Assembly (NCBI GenBank): GCA_013202185.1
Contig: JABMSA010000501.1
Span: 1 to 5,452 of the forward strand
Direction of reading: 5' to 3'
DNA length: 5,452 nucleotides
Source: Planctomycetota bacterium
GTDB taxonomy: Bacteria; Planctomycetota; PUPC01; JABMSA01
Shown here: one piece after another, positions 1-5,011 of the stretch
How positions within the stretch are numbered: position 1 is the first letter of the stretch
Layout: every line of letters starts with the position of its first letter
Made by a program: the position numbers and the translations under genes
Notes under the pieces: model-generated
Databases searched by the model: none
What the model was told of the DNA's origin: nothing
What the model saw: only the letters and a program-made list of their open reading frames with translations

Positions 1-12
1 GCATCGCGCGGC

Positions 13-25
13 GGGCCTGCGGCCC
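13..25. other. Short GC-rich hairpin at the window edge
   Basis: GGGCC (13-17) and GGCCC (21-25) form a 5-bp stem around a TGC loop. No T-tract follows on the + strand. It could be the tail of a terminator or intergenic structure belonging to a gene outside the window, but the cut at position 1 prevents a decision. Bases 1-69 otherwise show no supported gene. Confidence 0.25.
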
Positions 26-69
26 CCATGAAGCATTTACGCAGAAGCAGCAGGCTCGCAGAAAAAGTG

Positions 70-98
70 TTGACACAGCCCAGCCAGGAATGTACAAT
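70..98 (+). promoter_or_regulatory. Sigma70-type promoter for the exported-protein gene
   Basis: A perfect -35 box TTGACA (70-75) is followed after exactly 17 bases by TACAAT (93-98), which matches the TATAAT consensus at five of six positions. Transcription would begin near 105, giving an untranslated leader of about 75 bases before the ATG at 179. The leader shows no obvious riboswitch. Assignment rests on the consensus and spacing only. Confidence 0.75.
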
Positions 99-178
99 CC
101 TTTATGTTCGGGAAAGAATCTGCCGGAGAGTAAATTCGCCTGGAGGATAGTGAGGTCAATCGCGAAAGGAGTATTGGT

Positions 179-931
179 ATGGCAAGGATCGTATTTGTGG
201 TAATGGTGGTTCTTGGTGTGGCTCTTGCTGCCGCCGATGACACCCCAGCCCCCGAGAAAGAGGAAGTCAGGCTCGAGGATCTCGAACTGCCCCTGTCGTC
301 CCTCACAAAATGGAAGACAAGAGAATATACCTATCAGCTCGAACGCAGGGGCGAGCTTCGCACGCTTGGAAAAGTCATCATGGAAACGAAAGTCGATGGT
401 GAAAAGGTGATTCTTCATGATTCGTGGACAATGAAATGGCGTGGAAAAGAGATGGGCCTCGATCTTCAGATGGAGTGCAAGGCGAATAATCTCCTGCGCC
501 CGACCGCGATAAAGTCGGTGGGAAAGGGCGACGACGAGTTCGGGAACTTTTCGGTCCAGGTTGGTGAGAGCGATGCTGTTGTGGCGCTTGAGGACGGCTC
601 GCAGCGGCGGATAGATTTTCCCGCCGATACCCTCACAGACATCGCACAGTTCAGACTGTTTTCGCTGCTGCCGCGCAAGGAGGGGCCGACGATCAAGCTT
701 GGACACGTGATGGAGGTCTCCGAGTTGAACCTGAAGGGGCCTGCAGTAATAGAGTATGTGGGGCAAGAGCAGATAACAATCAATCAGGAGGAAGTGCAAT
801 TGCACAAATTCGTCTATAAGCGACGCAGCAGAACTGTCGAGGAGGCCTGGGTAGACGACGAGGGAGCGCTGCGCCGCATTCGAATTGACGGCCGAAAGAT
901 CCTGACAGAGATTCCCCCCAAGGCCGAATGA
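179..931 (+). CDS. Exported protein of unknown function (250 aa)
   Basis: I do not recognise the family. The first 19 residues look like a Sec signal peptide: Arg3, an unbroken hydrophobic stretch from Ile4 to about Leu16, then small residues (A15-L-A-A-A19), so cleavage before Ala18 or Asp20 is plausible. A Cys at the cleavage site is absent, so it is not a lipoprotein. The mature part has no second membrane segment. It is rich in charged residues and in alternating polar/hydrophobic stretches that suggest beta-strands, such as residues 46-100 and 175-245. This resembles the general look of periplasmic beta-sheet proteins such as DUF3108-type proteins, but I see no diagnostic motif. The start is well supported: AAAGGAG at 165-171 lies 7 bases before the ATG, downstream of a near-consensus promoter. 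A strong terminator follows the stop by about 40 bases, so the gene is probably monocistronic. A periplasmic or secreted location is inferred from the signal peptide. Confidence 0.85.
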   Translation: MARIVFVVMVVLGVALAAADDTPAPEKEEVRLEDLELPLSSLTKWKTREYTYQLERRGELRTLGKVIMETKVDGEKVILHDSWTMKWRGKEMGLDLQMECKANNLLRPTAIKSVGKGDDEFGNFSVQVGESDAVVALEDGSQRRIDFPADTLTDIAQFRLFSLLPRKEGPTIKLGHVMEVSELNLKGPAVIEYVGQEQITINQEEVQLHKFVYKRRSRTVEEAWVDDEGALRRIRIDGRKILTEIPPKAE

Positions 932-971
932 TGGCAACACGCACAGTGCTGTGGATACGTTCTGCAACATG

Positions 972-1008
972 AAATGTGCATGGCCCCACCTCTTGCCATG
1001 CGCATTTT
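972..1008 (+). terminator. Stem-loop terminator after the exported-protein gene
   Basis: AAATGTGCATGGC (972-984) pairs with GCCATGCGCATTT (995-1007): 13 base pairs including one G-U wobble, around a 10-base loop. The right arm ends in ATTTT (1004-1008), then GCGTTTG. With AAA at the left foot and TTT at the right, the element could also stop transcription from the opposite strand, although no minus-strand gene is evident here. It begins about 40 bases after the stop at 931. Confidence 0.7.
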
Positions 1009-1072
1009 GCGTTTGAACTCGGCAAAGGAATTCCGATAAGAGGCGCATGGCTTCGGCGACGGAACAATGTAA

Positions 1073-1128
1073 CGCGAGAATCCGTCTCGCGCTCCGGCCG
1101 GGCGCCGGATCGCTTGGCCCGGGCGTTT
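1073..1128. other. Tandem GC-rich hairpins between two transcription units
   Basis: CGCGAGA (1073-1079) pairs perfectly with TCTCGCG (1085-1091) across a 5-base loop. Directly after it, TCCGGC (1093-1098) pairs with GCCGGA (1104-1109), also with a 5-base loop. An alternative stem joins CCGGGC (1098-1103) to GCCCGG (1117-1122), ending near GCGTTTCC. The cluster could be a back-up terminator, a structured RNA end or remains of an extragenic repeat. The sequence does not decide among these. Confidence 0.4.
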
Positions 1129-1201
1129 CCTATGCACACCGAACCGATCGGGGATAGGTCACGATGTAACTGCGCTCGGGCATGAAAATCCGAGAAACTT
1201 C

Positions 1202-1230
1202 TTGACAAACACCTTCGCAATCTTCATAAT
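1202..1230 (+). promoter_or_regulatory. Sigma70-type promoter of the nfeD-flotillin unit
   Basis: A perfect TTGACA (1202-1207) is followed after 17 bases by CATAAT (1225-1230), five of six matches to the -10 consensus. The predicted start near 1237 leaves a leader of only about 30 bases before the ATG at 1268. The ribosome-binding site AAGGAGG (1254-1260) lies inside that short leader. The related Bacillus yuaF-yuaG operon is driven by the stress factor sigmaW. No sigmaW-like element is seen here, so this copy looks constitutive or is controlled by a repressor. Confidence 0.8.
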
Positions 1231-1267
1231 AGAAGCGTAGCTCCAAAGTAAGCAAGGAGGCACGATC

Positions 1268-1900
1268 ATGGCGGAGTGGTGGACGGCACTGACCTACGCT
1301 CAGCAGACGTTCTATGTAATCGCATTCTCCTCGACCCTGATCCTGGTCCTTCAACTCATCCTCAATCTGGTCGGCCTTGTGGGCGGCGAATCGGATTTCG
1401 ATGGCGGCATAGACCACGATTTCGAGGTTCCCGACGGCGCGGACCTCTCGGATCTCGATGCACACAGCTCGGGCCTGGGGCTGGTGTCTATACGCACGGT
1501 CATCGCGTTTTTTGTCGGGTTTGGCTGGGGCGGCGCGGCTATGCTGAAGCTCGATGTGCCGCTGGTGGCGGCCACTGTAGTGGCGCTCCTGATCGGAGGC
1601 GTTTTCGGCATCACCGTTTTCTACCTGATGAAATGCATATATGGCCTGTCGGCTTCGGGCAACATAGATTATCGCAACGCGGTGGGGGCCGTGGGAACGG
1701 TTTATCTGCCGATACCGCCCGACGGCCAGGGCTCGGGGCGGATACAGGTTACGGTGCAGGGCCGCCTCAGGGAACTGCCGGCCGTAACCGACGGAAAGGA
1801 AAAGCTGCCTTCCGGAGCAGCAGTAACAGTGGTGAAGGCGATCGGCGCTTCCACGATGCTGGTCCGGAAACTGCAGGGATCCAAGGATGCAAGCTCGTAG
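1268..1900 (+). CDS. NfeD-like membrane protein, partner of flotillin
   Basis: The 210-residue protein has the architecture of the NfeD/YuaF/YqiJ group. A first membrane helix lies at about residues 14-38. A strongly acidic linker follows (about 40-64, with many Asp in ESDFDGGIDHDFEVPDGADL). Two further helices lie at about 70-93 and 97-121. A C-terminal domain of about 135-200 has the look of the NfeD OB-fold: beta-strands around GAVGTVYLP, GRIQVTVQG and AAVTVVKAIGASTMLVRK. The N-terminal serine-protease domain of long NfeD proteins is absent, so this is the short, non-proteolytic type. Such proteins are usually encoded next to a flotillin and are thought to assist its membrane assemblies. 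Here a flotillin gene follows after 88 bases. The start is supported by AAGGAGG (1254-1260), 7 bases before the ATG, and by the promoter just upstream. The acidic linker is predicted to be soluble; whether it binds metal or a partner is unknown. No gene symbol is given because naming differs between species. Confidence 0.85.
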   Translation: MAEWWTALTYAQQTFYVIAFSSTLILVLQLILNLVGLVGGESDFDGGIDHDFEVPDGADLSDLDAHSSGLGLVSIRTVIAFFVGFGWGGAAMLKLDVPLVAATVVALLIGGVFGITVFYLMKCIYGLSASGNIDYRNAVGAVGTVYLPIPPDGQGSGRIQVTVQGRLRELPAVTDGKEKLPSGAAVTVVKAIGASTMLVRKLQGSKDASS

Positions 1901-1988
1901 CACCATCCCCTCCCCCGGCATGTCAGTCTGGAAATAACATTATCGTAGTTGGTCCCGCAACATTGGTCTATGGACAGGAGGTGTAGCA

Positions 1989-3440
1989 ATGGATTTCTTG
2001 TGGTTGGTACTGGCGTTCGTATTTGTTGTTTTTGTGACGGTCATCGTCTTGCTGCAGCGTTACAAGCGCTGCCCGCCCGACAGGATCATGGTCATCTTCG
2101 GAAAGGTCGGCCAGGATGAGGGCGGCGGGGGGCTCTCGGCCAGATGTATCCACGGCGGCGCGGCGTTCATATTCCCCGTCATCCAGGATTACCAGTTCCT
2201 CGATCTCACGCCGCTCACGATGGACATCGACCTGCAAGGAGCGCTTTCGCAGCAGAACATCCGGATCAGCGCGCCGTCGACGTTCACCGTGGGTATCTCC
2301 ACCGAATCGGGCGTAATGGAGAACGCCGCCGAGCGTCTGTTGGGCATTCCGAGCCCCGAAGTGCGCAGTATAGCCGAAGACATCATCTTCGGCCAGACGC
2401 GTGTGGTTATCGCCACGATGAAAATCGAGGAGATCATCGCGAACAGGGATATCTTCGTCGAGAACATCATGAACGGCGTGGAGGTGGAGCTGAAGAAGAT
2501 CGGCCTGAAGCTCATCAACGTGAACATCAAGGACATCACGGACGAATCGGGCTATATCGAGGCCCTTGGCAAGGAAGCGGCCGCCCGTGCCATAAACGAG
2601 GCAAAGAAGGCGGTTGCCGAGAAGCACCGCGACGGCGAGATCGGCAAGGCCGAGGCCGAGCGCGAGCAGCGTATCCGCACGTCGGCCGCCAACGCCGCTG
2701 CCGTCGACGGTGAAAACACCGCCCGCATCAACATCGCAAACTCCGACGCCAACCGCCGAGAGAACGAAGCCGAAGCCGAGAGGAAGGGAACGGCCGCCGA
2801 AAAGGTGCAGACCGCCCGTGCACTCGAAGAATCATACCAGGCCGAGCAAAAAGCCGAAATGCAGCGGTCCGAGAGAGTGCGCGCCACTCAAACGGCCAAT
2901 GTCGTGGTGCCGTCCGAAATCGAAAAGCAGAAAGTGCAGATCGACGCCGACGCCCTGGCCGAGCGCTACCGGCGAGAGGCAGCAGGCGAAGCCGACGCCA
3001 TCTACCTCAAGCTCGAGGCACAGGCACGCGGCAACAGGGAAATCCTCGTGAAGCAGGCCGAGGGCCTCGCGAGCATCGTTTCGGCCGCCGGCGACAGCGC
3101 ACAGCTCGCCGCACTGCTCATGATCACCGACAAGCTCCCCGAGCTGGTCGCGACGCAGGTGGAAGCGGTAAAGAATCTGAAGATCGACAAGGTTACCGTG
3201 TGGGACAGCGCGGGCGGAGGCAAAGACGGCAAGACCTCGACGGCAAGGTTTCTCTCGGGCCTGATGGGCTCGCTGCCGCCGCTCGAGAACCTCTTCGACA
3301 TGGCAGGAATGAGCCTGCCCAGCGTCCTCGACGTGAGCGGCAGGGCCAAGGGCGGCCCCGCAGCCGCACAGGACCACCTGCCCACGCTCGACCCCGCCGC
3401 GCCCGATGAGTCCGGCACGCGGCAGCCGGACGAAGCCTGA
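1989..3440 (+). CDS. floT: Flotillin-family membrane scaffold protein (SPFH domain)
   Basis: The 483-residue protein is a full-length bacterial flotillin (YuaG/FloT, YqiK group), which oligomerises at the inner membrane and organises ordered lipid domains. A single membrane helix covers residues 3-22. The SPFH domain spans about 30-190 and includes RCIHGGAAFIFPVIQ (52-66) and NIRISAPSTFTVGI (90-103). The flotillin-typical segment GYIEALGKEAAARAINEAKK (188-207) and the following RDGEIGKAEAERE begin a long charged Ala/Glu-rich coiled-coil region, to about 345. The C-terminal assembly region holds the conserved-looking VWDSAGGGKDGKTSTARFLS (404-423) and SLPPLENLFDMAGMSLPSVL (428-447). A polar Pro/Ala/Asp tail of about 35 residues (448-483) is probably disordered. 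The start is set by AGGAGG (1976-1981), 7 bases before the ATG. It lies 88 bases after the nfeD-like gene with no obvious promoter or terminator between, so the two are probably co-transcribed. The symbol is by family resemblance; orthology to Bacillus floT is not proven. Confidence 0.93.
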   Translation: MDFLWLVLAFVFVVFVTVIVLLQRYKRCPPDRIMVIFGKVGQDEGGGGLSARCIHGGAAFIFPVIQDYQFLDLTPLTMDIDLQGALSQQNIRISAPSTFTVGISTESGVMENAAERLLGIPSPEVRSIAEDIIFGQTRVVIATMKIEEIIANRDIFVENIMNGVEVELKKIGLKLINVNIKDITDESGYIEALGKEAAARAINEAKKAVAEKHRDGEIGKAEAEREQRIRTSAANAAAVDGENTARINIANSDANRRENEAEAERKGTAAEKVQTARALEESYQAEQKAEMQRSERVRATQTANVVVPSEIEKQKVQIDADALAERYRREAAGEADAIYLKLEAQARGNREILVKQAEGLASIVSAAGDSAQLAALLMITDKLPELVATQVEAVKNLKIDKVTVWDSAGGGKDGKTSTARFLSGLMGSLPPLENLFDMAGMSLPSVLDVSGRAKGGPAAAQDHLPTLDPAAPDESGTRQPDEA

Positions 3441-3457
3441 TACACACACCATCATAA

Positions 3458-3495
3458 TCGTGGGCGGACCACCCGGTCCGCCCACGAACGTCTTT
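3458..3495 (+). terminator. Strong hairpin ending the nfeD-flotillin unit
   Basis: TCGTGGGCGGACC (3458-3470) pairs perfectly with GGTCCGCCCACGA (3475-3487) over a 4-base ACCC loop, a 13-bp GC-rich stem. It starts 18 bases after the flotillin stop. The tail is weak: ACGTCTTT (3488-3495) rather than a clean T-run. It is therefore either an imperfect intrinsic terminator or a 3'-end stabilising hairpin. Its position favours a transcript end. Confidence 0.7.
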
Positions 3496-3604
3496 CGGCC
3501 CCTGCCGTCTAACGTCACCTTGGAATATCGGCAATCTTCGCCAGTGGTCGCAGCAGCAGGCGGGAACCGTCCGCCCTCTTATACGCCCTTATTTCACCTC
3601 ATGA

Positions 3605-3715
3605 GCAACGCAAATGACAAGCGTCGTTGTAAGTCATTGGCATGTCGCGAGTTACATCTTCACCCAGTGCCTGGCACCGACTAAAGATGCAAGTTGTTGG
3701 TATGCACCGGGTTAC
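3605..3715. repeat. Composite extragenic element: two direct repeats flanking a long palindrome
   Basis: Two 25-base segments, 3631-3655 and 3691-3715, match at 18 positions and share AAGT, TTGG, ATG and GTTAC; they start exactly 60 bases apart. The 35 bases between them are almost exactly a dyad centred on 3672: GTGCC-T-GGCAC inside (3667-3677) and CATCTT/AAGATG outside (3655-3660 with 3684-3689), on the same centre. Left of it, TGTAAGTC (3628-3635) and GAGTTACA (3649-3656) form another dyad with one mismatch. CAACG (3606-3610) can pair with CGTTG (3625-3629), and AATGAC (3613-3618) with GTCATT (3633-3638). It looks like a mobile-derived or REP-like intergenic element, but only a genome-wide copy count could establish this. 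Confidence 0.4.
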
Positions 3716-3749
3716 GAAGCCGCCGCGCTATCGCGTTGGGCGGGGGCCT

Positions 3750-3778
3750 CCCAAATAGCCGTTTCAAGGCGTTTTGGG
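3750..3778. other. Symmetric stem-loop in the large gap
   Basis: CCCAAA (3750-3755) pairs with TTTGGG (3773-3778), and GCC (3758-3760) pairs with GGC (3768-3770), both centred on 3764 with a 2x2 internal loop between the stems. There is no following T-tract on either strand. It may be part of the neighbouring palindromic element or an independent structure. Confidence 0.3.
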
Positions 3779-3932
3779 CATAGTCTTGGCGTTGCACCCT
3801 CTAAATGAGTCGTCGAAGGAATAAAGTGTTCGTGGTGATGACATTATGTAAAGCCTTCGGGCTATCGCCGATCACGCCTGTTGACGTGGCTCCCTGAACT
3901 ACCTCACCGGCACCATCCGCCTCCGTTTTTGC

Positions 3933-3961
3933 TTGATTCTCGGCCGACAATGCGGGATAAT
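3933..3961 (+). promoter_or_regulatory. Candidate promoter for the J-domain gene and purC
   Basis: TTGATT (3933-3938, four of six matches to TTGACA) is followed after 17 bases by GATAAT (3956-3961, five of six matches to TATAAT). Transcription would start near 3968, leaving an unusually long leader of about 175 bases before the ATG at 4143. It is the best sigma70-like match I found in the gap, weaker than the other two promoters in the window. Confidence 0.45.
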
Positions 3962-4049
3962 GTAGGAGGATGGAAAGACCGTCGTCCTGTCCGTAATTCC
4001 GGGCGCAAATGCTATTCTGGTCTGTGTTTGAGCTTTTCCGGAGGTGAGC

Positions 4050-4142
4050 TTGAAATCCGTGTGCGCTCAAGTTGATTTCGCAGTCGTATTGGGCCGAAGC
4101 GCCGCCGATAGCGGCAGGCCCGCGCCCGCGGGGGGAGAATAG
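4050..4142 (+). CDS. Possible 30-codon leader ORF upstream of the J-domain gene
   Basis: GGAGGTGA (4040-4047) is a near-perfect ribosome-binding site, placed 5 bases (from GGAGG) before a TTG at 4050. A GTG at 4044 is in the same frame but inside the site. The frame runs 30 codons (LKSVCAQVDFAVVLG, then an Ala/Gly/Pro-rich end) and stops with TAG at 4140-4142, immediately before the ATG of the J-domain gene. Such an end-to-start junction would allow translational coupling. Against it: TTG is a poor start, the peptide is not recognised, and the downstream gene has its own good ribosome-binding site. A 12-codon ORF (4009-4047) overlaps its beginning. Confidence 0.2.
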   Translation: MKSVCAQVDFAVVLGRSAADSGRPAPAGGE

Positions 4143-4958
4143 ATGTCGGTGAACTACTACCAGATTCTCGAGGTGCAGAGCGGCGCCACGCTCGAGGAGA
4201 TACGAAGCTCTTTCCGCCGCAAGGTGATGGAGCATCATCCGGACAGGAATCCGCGTGCCAGGGAGCAGGCGGAAGAGAACGTCCGCGTAATAATCGAGGC
4301 GTACCGTGCGCTTTCCGATCCCGATGAGCGCCGCCGGCACGACAGCCGCGTTGCCGCGCAAAGCACCACCACAAGCGAGACGATGTGGGATATCCTGCGC
4401 CGGCAATCGGAACAGCCGTCGGTACGCAGCCTGCTGGTGCTGCACGAATTGCTCGAGGGCAACGGGGCCGAGGCCGTCGAGATTTACGAATCTCTGCTGC
4501 GCGACTACGTCCACTTCGACCTCCTCCCATTCCTCAGCCTGAAAGACTACCTCGATTGCAAGTTTCTGCTGGCCGAGGAGTACGAGCGCCAGGGCAGCCT
4601 CAAGCTCGCGCTCGAGATGTACAAGGAAGTGTACAAGGAAGAACTCGAGCTTCCGCGCCTGCGTTACTTCTTCGACGAAGTCAAGATCCGCCTGCGGAAT
4701 ATCTACTGCAAGGATCTGGCCAAGAGCGTCACGCCCCAGCAGGCACTGGGCTACTACACGGAGGCACTCGAAATCCTTCGGCTCGACAAGCCCGGCAAGG
4801 CGCTCGTCTGGAAGCGAATGGCCCAATGCCATCACAAACTCGGCAACCTCGAAAACGCCCGGGCCGCACTCATCGAGGCCTTCCGCCATCATCCAAAGCT
4901 GAAGGGCGTGCAAAGAATATGTGACAAACTGGGCGTAACGCCTGCACATTGCGTGTAG
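4143..4958 (+). CDS. J-domain (DnaJ-like) protein with TPR-like C-terminal half
   Basis: The 271-residue protein begins with a J-domain (about 3-68): NYYQILEVQSGATLEEIRSS, the catalytic HPD at residues 32-34 in EHHPDRNPRA, and helix IV around IIEAYRALSDPDERRRHD. The HPD triad stimulates the ATPase of Hsp70 (DnaK). Unlike true DnaJ there is no Gly/Phe region, no zinc finger with CxxCxGxG repeats and no beta-sandwich client domains, so it is a class III J-protein. A polar linker (about 69-90) leads to an all-helical remainder. At least two segments look like TPR helices: CKFLLAEEYERQGSLKLALE (138-157) and VWKRMAQCHHKLGNLENARA (221-240). The C-terminal half probably selects a client or partner, which is unidentified. 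No signal peptide or membrane helix is seen, so it should be cytosolic. The start is supported by GGGGGAG (4131-4137), 5 bases before the ATG. It is followed after 53 bases by purC and probably shares its transcript. Confidence 0.88.
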   Translation: MSVNYYQILEVQSGATLEEIRSSFRRKVMEHHPDRNPRAREQAEENVRVIIEAYRALSDPDERRRHDSRVAAQSTTTSETMWDILRRQSEQPSVRSLLVLHELLEGNGAEAVEIYESLLRDYVHFDLLPFLSLKDYLDCKFLLAEEYERQGSLKLALEMYKEVYKEELELPRLRYFFDEVKIRLRNIYCKDLAKSVTPQQALGYYTEALEILRLDKPGKALVWKRMAQCHHKLGNLENARAALIEAFRHHPKLKGVQRICDKLGVTPAHCV

Positions 4959-4994
4959 CTCGCCGCAACAAGATGAAGGACAACTCCAAACCAC

Positions 4995-4999
4995 GGAGG
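4995..4999 (+). promoter_or_regulatory. Ribosome-binding site deciding the purC start
   Basis: GGAGG lies 12 bases before the ATG at 5012, somewhat longer than usual spacing. An in-frame ATG at 4973 would add 13 residues (MKDNSKPRRPKKT) but has no Shine-Dalgarno sequence, and the extra lysine/proline-rich residues do not resemble the family's N-terminus. The 5012 start is therefore preferred. Confidence 0.6.
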
Positions 5000-5011
5000 C
5001 CAAAGAAAACA

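Larger units (their letters stand above)
932..1267. other. 336-base intergenic region
   Basis: This gap separates two independent transcription units. From left to right it holds a stem-loop terminator (972-1008), a run with no recognisable signal (1010-1070), a GC-rich hairpin cluster (1073-1128), a weak dyad CTCGG/CCGAG (1175-1179 with 1190-1194) just upstream of the next promoter, and that promoter (1202-1230). ORFs crossing the gap lack ribosome-binding sites and recognisable protein sequence, so I see no gene here. Confidence 0.7.
3441..4142. other. 702-base gap without a convincing protein gene
   Basis: After the flotillin stop the region holds, in order: a strong hairpin terminator (3458-3495), a small GGCGG/CCGCC hairpin (3559-3563 with 3571-3575), a composite repeat/palindrome element (about 3605-3715), an imperfect stem CCGCC/GGCGG (3720-3724 with 3739-3743), a dyad at 3750-3778, a TTCG tetraloop hairpin (AGCC 3852-3855 with GGCT 3860-3863), a candidate promoter (3933-3961) and a possible leader ORF (4050-4142). 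ORFs of 64-92 codons in the gap have no ribosome-binding site and no recognisable composition. No tRNA or rRNA was recognised by eye. Confidence 0.6.

Noticed and set aside
28..150. A 40-codon + strand ORF starting ATGAAGCAT
   Set aside because: It has no ribosome-binding site and overlaps the clear promoter at 70-98; its translation looks like random sequence.
1130..1921. A 263-codon minus-strand ORF
   Set aside because: It is antisense to the NfeD-like gene, is rich in Arg, His and Gln as expected for a shadow frame, and shows no recognisable domain.
1921..1988. An ECF or sigmaW-type promoter just before the flotillin gene (GGAAAT at 1930)
   Set aside because: No matching -10 element (such as CGTA or CGTC) occurs at the required spacing, so read-through from the nfeD promoter is simpler.
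3406..3684. A 92-codon + strand ORF overlapping the flotillin end
   Set aside because: It begins inside the flotillin gene in another frame, crosses the 13-bp terminator hairpin, and has no supporting start signal or domain.
3631..3715. CRISPR-like spacing (25-base repeats, 35-base gap)
   Set aside because: Only two copies exist, they match at 18 of 25 positions, the gap is itself palindromic rather than spacer-like, and no cas gene is present.
3504..3741. Integron attC-like cores (GTCTAAC near 3506 and GTTGGGC at 3735-3741)
   Set aside because: The two motifs are about 230 bases apart, longer than usual attC sites, lack the paired inner boxes, and no gene cassette or integrase is seen.
3970..3996. 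An 8-codon ORF (ATGGAAAGA) directly after AGGAGG
   Set aside because: The Shine-Dalgarno sequence touches the ATG, leaving no spacing for initiation, and the peptide is too short to judge.
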